Source: an uncultured Pseudomonadota bacterium (GTDB lineage Bacteria; Pseudomonadota; Gammaproteobacteria; Methylococcales; Methylomonadaceae). From it: a stretch of 64,000 nucleotides of DNA. Under the pieces are notes generated by a model, which saw nothing but the letters and a program-made list of their open reading frames with translations, was not told the DNA's origin and did no database searches. Numbering within the stretch: position 1 is the stretch's first letter; each line of letters begins with the position of its first letter. Positions 36,804 to 45,326 of this stretch are shown one piece after another. The translations under genes and the position numbers were made by a program. The stretch is from positions 124,001-188,000 of the forward strand of contig CAILJB010000076.1 in the NCBI GenBank assembly GCA_903834465.1, in the 5' to 3' direction.

Positions 36804-37880
36804 TTATTGCATCCAAATCAATTCAACGCGACGGTTTTTCGATTTACCCGCCTCGGTACTGTTATCTGCAATCGGACGGCCTTCACCATAACCGTGCGCG
36901 GTTAATTTGTTCGAAACACCTTTGTGTTTTAAATAATTGGCAACGGATTGTGAACGTTGTTGCGATAAACGCAAATTGTATTTATCAGCCCCTTCGCTGC
37001 TGGTGTGACCTTGAACATCTAAATCATTTTTTTGTGGATAAGCGATTAAACTGTTTGCAACACCGTCTAAAATGACTTTTGCATCGGGTGTTAATTCCGC
37101 TGAATCATATTTGAATTGTACGCCTTTGATTTCTAAACTAATCGGACAACCGTGAGCATCGACTTTGCTGCCCGCAATCGTGCCAGGGCATTGATCTAAA
37201 CAATTATTCACACCATCATTATCATCGTCGCGTGTTGAGCAATCGGCAACAGGTGTGGATTTAACCGCAACAGGTAATTCAATTTTTGGTTCAGGTTTAG
37301 ATGCTTTTTCGCCAAATGGAACGACAAAACCAACATTGACCGTCATATCATGGAAATCGTCGCTGCTTGCGCCCGTGTAAACGGAATTGAAATTGTTGTT
37401 GTAGCGATAACGCACGTCACTGCGAACCAACAAATGGTCACAAAGTTCGTAAGTAAAACCTACGCCCGTTTCACCAATGAAACCAACGTGATTACTGCCA
37501 CCTGGCGCACTGGTATTTGCTGCGCCGGCAGCTATGACGGCATAAGGCGAGAATTTGTCACGAAAGAAGTAGTATTGCAAATCCGCTGTGCCGCCCGCCA
37601 TATCGACATTACCAGAATTCGCACCGAATAAGGCAGGTGTTGAGACATTGCCCAAGTTTTGATAAAAACCTTTTAATTCAACATTGAAATGTTCGTTGAG
37701 CATTTTACCTACCGCTAAACCGCCACCCCAACCGTCACTACTGTTACGATCGCTGTCGGTTAAAACAAATGAACCATAAGGCGCAACATACCAGCGTGTG
37801 TCTACGTTATCGGCTGCCTGTGCGATAACAGGTGTCATTAAAGCTGCCAAGACAGCCGTTGTTAAATATTTTTTAATCAT
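36804..37880 (-). CDS. OmpA-family outer membrane protein
   Basis: 358 residues. The signal peptide is MIKKYLTTAVLAALMTPVIA-QA. An eight-strand beta-barrel of the OmpA type (about 25-190; many alternating aromatic strands such as RWYVAPYGSFVLTD) is followed by a Pro-rich linker. One thrombospondin-type-3 calcium repeat (DDDNDGVNNCLDQCPGT, about 218-234) comes next. The C-terminal peptidoglycan-binding OmpA domain has VQGHTSSEGADKYNLRLSQQ and NRRVEL. AGAGG precedes the ATG. It is a likely abundant structural porin, transcribed alone, with its own terminator. Confidence 0.93.
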   Translation of the reverse strand: MIKKYLTTAVLAALMTPVIAQAADNVDTRWYVAPYGSFVLTDSDRNSSDGWGGGLAVGKMLNEHFNVELKGFYQNLGNVSTPALFGANSGNVDMAGGTADLQYYFFRDKFSPYAVIAAGAANTSAPGGSNHVGFIGETGVGFTYELCDHLLVRSDVRYRYNNNFNSVYTGASSDDFHDMTVNVGFVVPFGEKASKPEPKIELPVAVKSTPVADCSTRDDDNDGVNNCLDQCPGTIAGSKVDAHGCPISLEIKGVQFKYDSAELTPDAKVILDGVANSLIAYPQKNDLDVQGHTSSEGADKYNLRLSQQRSQSVANYLKHKGVSNKLTAHGYGEGRPIADNSTEAGKSKNRRVELIWMQ

Positions 37881-37896
37881 AAAACCTCTTAATTAT

Positions 37897-38445
37897 TTAA
37901 AATAAACCCAATTGCACCTGAGCCACTTCCGACATCATTTCGCGTGACCACGGTGGGTCTAATACAATTTCAACGTTCGCGCTCGCCACACTGGGCAATG
38001 CACGGATGCCTTTTTCGACATCGCTTTGAATGACAGGTCCCATGCCACAACCAGGAGCTGTTAATGTCATTGTAACATGAACGTGATATTGAGCTTCGGC
38101 AACGGTATGGACTTCGCAACCATAAACTAAACCTAAATCCACGATGTTGACCGGAATTTCTGGGTCATACACCGTTTTCATCACCGCCCAACAGTTTTGT
38201 TCAATCGCCTGAGCGTTGTCTTCTGTAGTTAATGTCGCAGATTGTTGAAAGTCTTTCCCTAACGCATCGGCATCATTGCCAGCAATGCGTACCATGTGAC
38301 CATAAGGCGTAATCACCGTGAAATTATCGCCAAGAGCTTGGTGCAAGGTGACGATTTCGCCAGCATTTAATTTACCAATATGTCCGTCAGGAATGGTAAT
38401 AATGTCTACATCGCGGGTTAAGGTAATGCTTTCTTTTTCTGCCAT
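37897..38445 (-). CDS. sufT: Fe-S cluster assembly factor SufT (DUF59/MIP18 family)
   Basis: 182 residues. The N-terminal half (PDGHIGKLNAGEIVTLHQAL) is the extension specific to proteobacterial SufT. The C-terminal half is a MIP18-like domain with the signature DPEIPVNIVDLGLVYGCEV, LTAPGCGMGPVI (reactive Cys) and DPPWSREMMS. It aids maturation of Fe-S proteins, which are plentiful in this genome (nif, hyp, radical SAM enzymes). It follows yciK by 3 nt, so it is probably the last gene of the ubiG operon. Confidence 0.92.
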   Translation of the reverse strand: MAEKESITLTRDVDIITIPDGHIGKLNAGEIVTLHQALGDNFTVITPYGHMVRIAGNDADALGKDFQQSATLTTEDNAQAIEQNCWAVMKTVYDPEIPVNIVDLGLVYGCEVHTVAEAQYHVHVTMTLTAPGCGMGPVIQSDVEKGIRALPSVASANVEIVLDPPWSREMMSEVAQVQLGLF

Positions 38446-38448
38446 GGT

Positions 38449-39189
38449 TTATTTTGAAAAGTTGTTGTTAAAAGTAGGCGCATCAATGCGTTGTCCGGTT
38501 ACGCCCAAACTGTCGTCGCTAAATAAATATTGATAAATGGGTTCTAAGGATGTCATCGTCGGAAGCTGGCTTTTATCTTCGGCGGGATAGGCGCGTTTGC
38601 GTAATGGGGAATCGACAGGGCAGGGAACTAATGTGTTAACTCGAATTTTTCCTGCGCCAGAAAGTTCTTCGGCTAAAACGTGCGCCAAGCCTTCCATTGC
38701 CATTTTTGAAACACCGTAAGCTCCTGAATACGCGGGGGTGAGCCGTGCCGACGAATCAGAGGTAAAAACAATGGAAGCATTCGTTGCTTTTTGCATAACG
38801 GGCAATAACACGCGCGTCAGTAAAAAAGGCGCATTTAAGTTCACGTTTAAAGTATGCCCCCATTCTTTTGTACCATGTTGAATCAATGGTGTGAATGAAC
38901 TGAATTCAACGGCTGAATGCAATAAACCATGTAATACGCCATATTTTTCATCAATACGTTGCGCGAGTTCGAAATAATCGTTTTCACTAGCTCCTGCTAA
39001 ATCAAACGGATACAAAATAGGGTTAACACCGTTTTCAGCCAAAATTTTGTCGTAAATGGCTTCGAGTTTAGGTAAGTCTTTGTCCAACAAAATAATTTGT
39101 GCGCCAGCTTTTGCCAATGTCAGCGCAGCCGTTGAACCTAATCCACCTGCTGCACCGGTGATTAAAATGACTTTATTGTTTAGCGACAT
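38449..39189 (-). CDS. yciK: SDR-family oxidoreductase YciK
   Basis: 246 residues from ATG 39189. Short-chain dehydrogenase: the Rossmann motif is TGAAGGLGS, the catalytic Tyr-Lys is in YGVSKMAMEG with Ser upstream (FTSDSSA), and the NAG-like segment is replaced by HSAVEF, as in YciK proteins. Substrate unknown. The start overlaps the end of the phosphatase gene by 10 nt. The order ubiG-phosphatase-yciK is conserved in several gammaproteobacteria, supporting the name. Confidence 0.85.
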   Translation of the reverse strand: MSLNNKVILITGAAGGLGSTAALTLAKAGAQIILLDKDLPKLEAIYDKILAENGVNPILYPFDLAGASENDYFELAQRIDEKYGVLHGLLHSAVEFSSFTPLIQHGTKEWGHTLNVNLNAPFLLTRVLLPVMQKATNASIVFTSDSSARLTPAYSGAYGVSKMAMEGLAHVLAEELSGAGKIRVNTLVPCPVDSPLRKRAYPAEDKSQLPTMTSLEPIYQYLFSDDSLGVTGQRIDAPTFNNNFSK

Positions 39190-39860
39190 AATGTAGTTTC
39201 TAACCAAGAGAGCAAATGTTGTGGGGAATGAATCAGCGCGTTTGCGCCCCAGTTTTCAGGATTATCGTTTGATTGCAAATAACCATACGTTGCGGCGAGC
39301 GTGTGCATTTGAGCATTTTTACCAGCGACAATATCGTGTGCGGCATCACCAATGTAAACGCAATTTTCAACAGAAACATTTACGCGTTTACACGCTTCCA
39401 ATAATGGCGCTGGATGTGGTTTAGGATTTGGCGTAGTATCACCACAAATTACACACGCGACGCGATGTTGTAAATTCAACGCCTCAACGAGTGGAAATGT
39501 AAAACGTTCTCGTTTATTGGTCACAATGCCCCACGATAAATTTTGCGCTTCGATAAAATCCAACACATCCAACATACCGTCGAAAAACCGGCTGTGCCTT
39601 GCAATATTGTTTTCATATTGTTCAAGCATCGTCGCTAAAATTGCTGCGTGTTTTTCGTCGTCAATCGTGTTTTGAATGCTGGCGTTAATCATCGCGATTG
39701 CACCAAAGGAAACATGTGGTTTAACGTGTTCGGAAGTCACAACGGAAAAGCCATGTTGTGCTAACGCATAATTTAAACAAGCAATTAAATCCGGTGCAGT
39801 ATCGACAAGTGTGCCATCTAAATCAAACAACACACACGAAAGCGGTTGTTTCATTTTCAC
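39180..39860 (-). CDS. mupP: HAD phosphatase, MupP/Gph-like
   Basis: 226 residues of the haloacid dehalogenase superfamily. Motif I is LFDLDGTLVDTAPDLI, motif II VTNK, and motif III/IV is KPHPAPLLEAC with YIGDAAHDIVAG. Sequence alone cannot separate phosphoglycolate phosphatase (Gph) from MurNAc-6-phosphate phosphatase (MupP). The position between ubiG and yciK is that of Pseudomonas mupP, a peptidoglycan-recycling gene, so I favour MupP. It overlaps ubiG by 4 nt and yciK by 10 nt. An in-frame ATG 6 nt later is an alternative start. Confidence 0.75.
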   Translation of the reverse strand: MKMKQPLSCVLFDLDGTLVDTAPDLIACLNYALAQHGFSVVTSEHVKPHVSFGAIAMINASIQNTIDDEKHAAILATMLEQYENNIARHSRFFDGMLDVLDFIEAQNLSWGIVTNKRERFTFPLVEALNLQHRVACVICGDTTPNPKPHPAPLLEACKRVNVSVENCVYIGDAAHDIVAGKNAQMHTLAATYGYLQSNDNPENWGANALIHSPQHLLSWLETTLCR

Positions 39861-40561
39861 GCCTGCTTTTTGAACGCGGCAATGTAATTAACATCAACAT
39901 CTTTACCTAACGAAAAACGTTGTGTAATTGGGTTGTATTCAATGCCAATCATGCCTTGTAATTCTAAACCAGCGGCTCTGGCTGTTTGACTAAGTTCAGA
40001 GGGTTTGATAAACGTTTTAAAATCGTGTGTACCTTTAGGCAACATGTTTAAAACATATTCTGCGGCAACAATTGCCAGTAAAAAGGCTTTTGGTTTACGG
40101 TTTAATGTCGAAAAAAACACCATGCCATCAGGTTTTACCAATTTCGCGCACGCTGAAACAATCGAACCCGCGTCAGGGACGTGTTCGAGCATTTCCATAC
40201 ACGTTACAAAATCAAAACTTTCAGGCTGTTCAGCGGCAAGTTTTTCAACGGCGATTTTTTGATAATTGACGGTAGTAGTGCCAGTTTCTAACGCATGTAA
40301 TTCAGCGACATCCACTAAATCACCGCTTAAATCAATACCGAGAGATTCTGCACCATTTTGCGCTAAGGCTTCGGTTAAAATGCCGCCACCACATCCCACG
40401 TCCAAAACTCGTTTACCGGCAAGGTCTGTGTATTGTTGAATAAAGTGTAACCGTAGAGGATTTACGGCATGTAGCGTTTTGAATTCGCCTTGTTTATCCC
40501 ACCAGCGTTCTGCCATTGAGCCAAATTTGTGAATTTCGTGGGCGTGTACATTATCGGTCAT
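39857..40561 (-). CDS. ubiG: Ubiquinone biosynthesis O-methyltransferase UbiG
   Basis: Carries out both O-methylations of ubiquinone synthesis. 234 residues. The N-terminal EIHKFGSMAERWWDKQGEFK and NPLRLHFIQQY are typical of UbiG. SAM motif I is VLDVGCGGGILTEALAQNGA, and CMEMLEHVPD and FFSTLNRKPKAF are also conserved. It is the first gene of ubiG-mupP-yciK-sufT, all closely packed. It implies an aerobic or nitrate-respiring ubiquinone-based chain. Confidence 0.95.
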   Translation of the reverse strand: MTDNVHAHEIHKFGSMAERWWDKQGEFKTLHAVNPLRLHFIQQYTDLAGKRVLDVGCGGGILTEALAQNGAESLGIDLSGDLVDVAELHALETGTTTVNYQKIAVEKLAAEQPESFDFVTCMEMLEHVPDAGSIVSACAKLVKPDGMVFFSTLNRKPKAFLLAIVAAEYVLNMLPKGTHDFKTFIKPSELSQTARAAGLELQGMIGIEYNPITQRFSLGKDVDVNYIAAFKKQA

Positions 40562-40630
40562 GTTGTTTATTTCGTCTTTTGTGAAAGTAGCTATAGTTTA
40601 GCGCATTAGTAGGTTATTCGTCATATTGAC

Positions 40631-40655
40631 GTGAGCGCGAGTTTTTCGCGCCCAC
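40631..40655. other. GC-rich hairpin between fba and ubiG
   Basis: Arms GTGAGCGCGA and TCGCGCCCAC with a five-nt loop GTTTT; nine Watson-Crick pairs plus one mismatch that is a G-U wobble in the minus-strand RNA. No T-run follows on either strand, so it is not a canonical terminator; it may stop 3' decay of the fba transcript. Confidence 0.55.
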
Positions 40656-40668
40656 AAAAGCCGTTTAA

Positions 40669-41748
40669 TTACAAAGAATTAACGGCATTTAATTCAGCAA
40701 ATGCTTGTTCGATTCGCGATACCATGCTGACTTGTGCCGCACGTTGCCATGCTCGCGGGTCGTAATATTTTTTATTGGGTTTATCCTCGCCATCAGGATT
40801 TCCGATTTGACCTTGCAAATAGCCTTCGTTAGCTTTGTAATATTCCATGACACCCGCCCATGTTGCCCATTGCGTGTCTGTATCAATATTCATTTTGATT
40901 ACGCCGTAACTAATCGCTTCGGCAATTTCAGTCGCTGACGAACCACTGCCGCCATGGAAAACAAAATCTAACGAATTATGTGGCAAACTAAATTTTTCAG
41001 ACACAAAGGTTTGTGAATTACGCAAAATGGTCGGTGTGAGTTTCACATTGCCTGGTTTATAAACGCCATGAACATTGCCAAATGAAGCGGCAATGGTAAA
41101 ACGTGGGCTGATTTTAATGAGTTGTTCATACGCATACGCGACATCTTCGGGCTGCGTATAAAGCGCGTCTTGATGCAAATGACTGTTGTCTACGCCATCT
41201 TCTTCGCCGCCGGTGCAACCGAGTTCGATTTCGAGCGTCATGCCGATTTTGCTCATACGTTCTAAATAACGCGCCGAAATTTCAATATTTTCGTGTAACG
41301 ATTCTTCGGATAAATCCAACATGTGTGAACTGAAAAGGGGTTTTCCTGTGGCAGCAAAATGTTTTTCGCCTTCATCAAGCAAACCATCAATCCATGGCAA
41401 TAATTTTTTCGCGGCATGGTCAGTATGCAAAATTACCGGCACACCGTAATATTTCGCCACCGCATGGACATGTTGTGCGCCAGCGATGGCACCTAAAATT
41501 TGCCCTTGCTGCCCTTCAAGTTTTAAACCTTTCCCCGCAACAAATTGTGAGCCACCGTTTGAAAACTGCACAATAACGGCAGATTTTGATTTCGCAGCCG
41601 CTTCTAAAACCGCGTTAATCGAATCGCTGCTCACCACATTTACAGCAGGTAGAGCCATGTTGTGTTCTTTACAAAATGCGAAAATCTTTTGTACATCATC
41701 GCCAGTGACAACGCCTGCGCTAACAATATCGGATAATTTTTGTGCCAT
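40669..41748 (-). CDS. fbaA: Class II fructose-bisphosphate aldolase
   Basis: Zinc-dependent glycolytic/gluconeogenic aldolase. 359 residues, the class IIA length of E. coli FbaA. Visible are NVVSSDSINAVLEAA, the zinc His in VPVILHTDHAAKKLLPWIDG, ELGCTGGEEDGVDNS, AASFGNVHGVYKPGNVKLTP and FHGGSGSS for phosphate binding. GAGGAG lies 7 nt before ATG 41748. It is divergent from the NtrX-like gene, with a 119-nt shared promoter region. Confidence 0.96.
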   Translation of the reverse strand: MAQKLSDIVSAGVVTGDDVQKIFAFCKEHNMALPAVNVVSSDSINAVLEAAAKSKSAVIVQFSNGGSQFVAGKGLKLEGQQGQILGAIAGAQHVHAVAKYYGVPVILHTDHAAKKLLPWIDGLLDEGEKHFAATGKPLFSSHMLDLSEESLHENIEISARYLERMSKIGMTLEIELGCTGGEEDGVDNSHLHQDALYTQPEDVAYAYEQLIKISPRFTIAASFGNVHGVYKPGNVKLTPTILRNSQTFVSEKFSLPHNSLDFVFHGGSGSSATEIAEAISYGVIKMNIDTDTQWATWAGVMEYYKANEGYLQGQIGNPDGEDKPNKKYYDPRAWQRAAQVSMVSRIEQAFAELNAVNSL

Positions 41749-41867
41749 GAGAATCTCCTCAAAATGGAATAAGTGTGCGAAAACATTTTACAACACAATC
41801 GCGTTTGCATCTAAAACCATAGAATGCCATGATTTGCGCCACTTTAATTCAATTTATAAAAATCGTT

Positions 41868-43223
41868 ATGAGTAATCAATCTCCCCGTATTTTAGTTGTC
41901 GATGATGAACCCGATATTCGCCATTTATTGGGTGAAATTTTAGAAGACGAAGGCTATCAAGTCAGTATGGCGGAAAACGCCAGTGTGGCGAAAGTATTAA
42001 AAGTTTCAATGCAACCGGATTTAATTTTGTTAGACATTTGGATGCCCGATACAGACGGCATTACCTTGTTAAAAGAATGGCTCGCAGAAGAAAAAGCCTT
42101 ATGTCCAGTCATTATGATGTCTGGGCATGGTTCGGTTGAAGCAGCGGTTGAAGCAACTCGTTTAGGTGCGTTCGACTTTTTGGAAAAACCGTTGTCGCTA
42201 GCGAAATTATTATTGATTGTTGAACGCGCCTTAGAAGCCGGTCAGCAAAATGCAGGTTTGCGTCAACCAGTGCATATTGATGTTGAACCTATTGGCAAGA
42301 GTGCAGCTGTTGCCCGCACGAAAGATCAATTAAAACGTTTGGCGCAACATGACACGCGTGTTTTGTTTATGGGTGAAGCGGGTGTGGGTAAAGAATTATT
42401 TGCGCGTTATCTGCACAATAATAGCAGTCACCGCAATGGCGCATTTGTAAATGTCGCGGTGGGCAGTATTTCGCCTGAAAATTCCGCCGTTGAGTTTTTT
42501 GGCAAAGAAGATGGACATCGTGTTTATCAAGGTTTACTCGAACGGGCGAATAACGGCACGTTGTTTTTAGGCGAAATTGGTGATATGGATAAAGAAACGC
42601 AACTGCGTTTGCTGAGTGCGTTGGAATCGAGTTCATTTTTGCGTGTGGGTGGCAGTGAAGCGGTCAATGTTGATGTTCACGTCGTCGCTTCAACGCGCAT
42701 GGCGTTAGACGAAGAAGTGCGTTTTGGGCGTTTTCGCCATGAGTTATATTATTTGCTCAATGAAGTGACGCTAACTATTCCGCCATTGCGCGAACACAGC
42801 GAAGATGTGCCGGCGTTATTAAATTTTTATGTCGATTATTTTGTTACGCACGAAAAGTTGGCATTTCGACGTTTTTCGATGGCGGCGCAAAATTATTTAC
42901 GCAATTACAGTTGGCGCGGTAATGTGCGCGAACTTAAAAATGTGGTGCAACGGTTAATGATTTTAGGTGTCGGTGAAGACATTGAATTGGATGAGGTAAA
43001 AAACGCGCTTGGTATGATGAGTGGCGATATGATGACCTTATCATCGTCTGTACCAGAATTTTTCAATTTGCCGCTCAAAGAGGCACGCGATCATTTTGAA
43101 AAAGCCTATTTGGAATACCATTTTGAAAAAACAGGCGGCAGTGTGGCTAAATTGTCTGCCGCTGTGGGGATGGAACGCACGCATTTGTATCGTAAATTAC
43201 ATTCGTTGAATATTAAATTGTAA
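41868..43223 (+). CDS. NtrX-like response regulator with degenerate sigma-54 AAA+ domain
   Basis: 451 residues from ATG 41868 (MSNQSPRILVVDDEPDIR). REC domain with the Asp in LILLDIWMPD and Lys in FLEKPLS; central AAA+ domain (about 145-375); C-terminal Fis-type HTH (VAKLSAAVGMERTHLYRKLH). Walker A is present (GEAGVGKE, near 169). The GAFTGA loop that contacts sigma-54 is replaced by FFGKEDGHRVYQG, and Walker B reads LFLGEIGDM, with Gly in place of the catalytic Asp. NtrX is the nearest family by REC and HTH. It may bind DNA without acting as a normal sigma-54 activator. No ntrY kinase is adjacent. Confidence 0.85.
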   Translation: MSNQSPRILVVDDEPDIRHLLGEILEDEGYQVSMAENASVAKVLKVSMQPDLILLDIWMPDTDGITLLKEWLAEEKALCPVIMMSGHGSVEAAVEATRLGAFDFLEKPLSLAKLLLIVERALEAGQQNAGLRQPVHIDVEPIGKSAAVARTKDQLKRLAQHDTRVLFMGEAGVGKELFARYLHNNSSHRNGAFVNVAVGSISPENSAVEFFGKEDGHRVYQGLLERANNGTLFLGEIGDMDKETQLRLLSALESSSFLRVGGSEAVNVDVHVVASTRMALDEEVRFGRFRHELYYLLNEVTLTIPPLREHSEDVPALLNFYVDYFVTHEKLAFRRFSMAAQNYLRNYSWRGNVRELKNVVQRLMILGVGEDIELDEVKNALGMMSGDMMTLSSSVPEFFNLPLKEARDHFEKAYLEYHFEKTGGSVAKLSAAVGMERTHLYRKLHSLNIKL

Positions 43224-43246
43224 GTGACGTGCCAAAATCCTCTGGT

Positions 43247-43276
43247 TGTTATCGCAGGGCATCCTAGTCTATAATA
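43247..43276 (+). promoter_or_regulatory. Sigma-70 promoter of rplM-rpsI
   Basis: -35 TTGTTA (43247-43252), an 18-nt spacer and a consensus -10 TATAAT (43271-43276). Start predicted at about 43283, giving an 81-nt leader before rplM. Confidence 0.75.
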
Positions 43277-43288
43277 GCCGCCATAAGA

Positions 43289-43312
43289 ATCAGCTATAAA
43301 AGCTGGTGATTT
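43289..43312 (+). promoter_or_regulatory. Hairpin at the start of the rplM leader
   Basis: CAGCT (43292-43296) / AGCTG (43302-43306) with loop ATAAA, extended by AAT/ATT across a 3-nt bulge. It begins within 10 nt of the predicted transcript start. A role in ribosomal-protein autoregulation or 5'-end stability is possible but unproven. Confidence 0.4.
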
Positions 43313-43363
43313 ACTTGAATTTTCGCTCTCAATTATTGAGATTCTTTGATAGAAATAAAAACA

Positions 43364-43801
43364 ATGAAAACATTTAGCGCAAAACCCGCAGAAGTAAAAC
43401 GCGATTGGTATGTGATTGATGCAGAAGGCAAGACTTTAGGTCGCCTAGCATCTGAAATCGCTCTCCGTCTTCGTGGCAAACACAAACCTGAATACACACC
43501 GCACGTTGACACGGGTGATTACATCATCGTTGTCAATGTCGAAAAAATCGGCGTGACAGGTAATAAAGAAAAAAACAAACTTTACCAACATCACACAGGT
43601 TACATCGGTAACTTGAAAACCGTGTCATTGGGTAAATTAAGAAAAACTTTCCCTGATCGTATTTTAACGACAGCGGTAAAAGGCATGTTGCCTAACAATC
43701 CATTGGGTCGCGCAATGTTTAAAAAGTTGAAAGTGTATGCTGGTGCAGAACACGATCATCAAGCGCAACAACCTAAAGTCTTAGAATTAGTGAGTAAATA
43801 G
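43364..43801 (+). CDS. rplM: 50S ribosomal protein L13
   Basis: 145 residues from ATG 43364 ([15 protein letters not shown]); an in-frame TTG at 43346 was rejected. L13 signatures include [50 protein letters not shown] and [20 protein letters not shown]. It is co-transcribed with rpsI 3 nt later, the universal bacterial pairing. Confidence 0.98.
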   Translation: MKTFSAKPAEVKRDWYVIDAEGKTLGRLASEIALRLRGKHKPEYTPHVDTGDYIIVVNVEKIGVTGNKEKNKLYQHHTGYIGNLKTVSLGKLRKTFPDRILTTAVKGMLPNNPLGRAMFKKLKVYAGAEHDHQAQQPKVLELVSK

Positions 43802-43804
43802 AAC

Positions 43805-44197
43805 ATGGCTGCAACTCAATATTATGGAACAGGTCGTCGTAAAAGTGCTACTGCACGCGTTTACGCAACTGTAGGCACAGGCAATTTCACTGTTAATGAT
43901 AAAGCGTTAGACGTTTATTTTGGTCGTAAAACGGATCAAATGGTTTCTAGCCAACCTTTGGAATGCGTCGATTTAATCGGTAAATTTGACATCAACGTTA
44001 TCGTTAAAGGCAGCGGTCCTTCTGGTCAAGCTGGTGCGATTCGTCACGGTTTAACGCGTGCATTGATGGAATATGACGAAACATTACGTCCCGCACTTAG
44101 AAAAGCTGGTTTTGTAACCCGTGATTCGCGTGAAGTTGAACGTAAAAAAATCGGTTTGCACAAAGCGAGAAAACGTCCTCAATACTCAAAACGTTAA
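43805..44197 (+). CDS. rpsI: 30S ribosomal protein S9
   Basis: 130 residues. Signatures [15 protein letters not shown] at the N-terminus, [19 protein letters not shown], and the basic tail [13 protein letters not shown] that reaches the decoding centre; its terminal Lys-Arg is conserved. It is the last gene of the rplM operon, closed by a strong terminator. Confidence 0.98.
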   Translation: MAATQYYGTGRRKSATARVYATVGTGNFTVNDKALDVYFGRKTDQMVSSQPLECVDLIGKFDINVIVKGSGPSGQAGAIRHGLTRALMEYDETLRPALRKAGFVTRDSREVERKKIGLHKARKRPQYSKR

Positions 44198-44243
44198 TCG
44201 TTTTTGCTTATGCGTTGGGTTTTTTACTCAACACATTAGCGCG

Positions 44244-44279
44244 AAAAAGGGCTGCATTTTAAAATGTAGCCCTTTTTTT
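44244..44279 (+). terminator. Intrinsic terminator after rpsI
   Basis: A 17-nt arm (44244-44260) and its near-perfect complement (44261-44277; one G-T pair) form a long stem with the core GGGCTGCATTTT/AAAATGTAGCCC, running into a T-tract to 44279. The flanking A-tract makes it potentially bidirectional. Confidence 0.93.
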
Positions 44280-44310
44280 GTGGTTCAATTCTTAAACATT
44301 CGAGGTTTTT

Positions 44311-45039
44311 ATGACGATTTCTGTCGTTGTTCCTGTTCATAATGAAGCTGAAAATATCAATCCTTTATTAAATGAAATTATCGCTGCACTGCAAGATGTT
44401 ACGGATTACGAAATTATTTACATCGATGACGGTAGCCGTGATGAGACGTTAAACGTGTTGAAAACAGCGCAACAAACCATTCCGAATTTGCGTGTTTTTC
44501 ATCATGCCCAAAGTTGCGGACAAAGCGCAGCAATTTATACTGGCGTGAAAGCGTCGAAATATTCTGTCATTGCAACGCTCGATGGCGATGGACAAAACGA
44601 TCCCGCTGATATTCCCAATTTGCACGCGCAATTGCAAGCGCAACAAAAAATAAATCCCAAATTAGCCATGATTGCCGGTTGGCGTAATCAACGTCATGAT
44701 TCCGCATGGCGATTATTTTCATCCAAATTTGCAAACGGTATTCGCTCACGATTATTGGGCGATGCTACGCCAGATACAGGTTGCGGTTTGAAAGTATTTT
44801 TACGCAACGCGGCATTGCAATTACCGTTTTTTGACCATTATCATCGTTTTTTACCCGCGTTAATGCTGCGTGCAGGTTATCAAGTCGTTTCTGTTCCAGT
44901 CAATCATCGTGCAAGAGAACGCGGCGTTTCTAAATACGGCACATTGGATAGATTATGGGTGGGAATTAGCGATATTTTAGGTGTAATGTGGCTCAAAACA
45001 CGCATGAAACTTACCGAGGTCAGCGAAATTGAACGTTAA
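44311..45039 (+). CDS. GT2 family glycosyltransferase (DPM/ArnC-like)
   Basis: 242 residues. The GT-A nucleotide-binding start SVVVPVHNEAENINPLLNEI, the Asp-x-Asp region IATLDGDGQNDPADIPNL, and the C-terminal NHRARERGVSKYGTLDRLWV are typical of enzymes moving a sugar onto a polyprenyl phosphate. It lacks the two C-terminal membrane helices of ArnC. Its 3' end overlaps the small LAB_N gene, and a GT39 transferase follows. The three probably make and use a polyprenyl-linked sugar for lipid A or another envelope glycan. GAGG precedes the ATG. Confidence 0.88.
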   Translation: MTISVVVPVHNEAENINPLLNEIIAALQDVTDYEIIYIDDGSRDETLNVLKTAQQTIPNLRVFHHAQSCGQSAAIYTGVKASKYSVIATLDGDGQNDPADIPNLHAQLQAQQKINPKLAMIAGWRNQRHDSAWRLFSSKFANGIRSRLLGDATPDTGCGLKVFLRNAALQLPFFDHYHRFLPALMLRAGYQVVSVPVNHRARERGVSKYGTLDRLWVGISDILGVMWLKTRMKLTEVSEIER

Positions 45040-45325
45040 TATCAGTCAGGAAACGATTTGGCTAGGGATTGGTTTTTTAGGGCAAGCGTTATTTTCAGCA
45101 CGTTTTATTGTGCAATGGCTCAAAAGTGAAAAAGAGAAAAAAAGCGTGTTTCCGATTGCCTTTTGGTATTTCAGTATTGGCGGTGGTGTAACATTGCTCG
45201 CGTATGCAATTTACCGTCAAGACCCTGTTTTTATTTTAGGGCAGGGCAGTGGGCTATTTATTTATTTCCGTAATTTGTATTTTGTGATTCACGAACGTAA
45301 ACAACTCGATGCTGTAGCGGATTAA
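45029..45325 (+). CDS. Small membrane protein with lipid A biosynthesis N-terminal (LAB_N) domain
   Basis: 98 residues with three hydrophobic helices. The LAB_N signature is GFLGQALFSARFIVQWLKSE, then FPIAFWYFSIGGGVTLLAYA and IYFRNLYFVIHE. The domain occurs alone or fused to LpxB; its role is unclear. The only fitting start is TTG at 45029, 11 nt inside the preceding gene, with GAGG 10 nt upstream. Its stop is 1 nt before the GT39 start. Translation is clearly coupled across the three genes. Confidence 0.85.
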   Translation: MNVNISQETIWLGIGFLGQALFSARFIVQWLKSEKEKKSVFPIAFWYFSIGGGVTLLAYAIYRQDPVFILGQGSGLFIYFRNLYFVIHERKQLDAVAD

Positions 45326-45326
45326 A

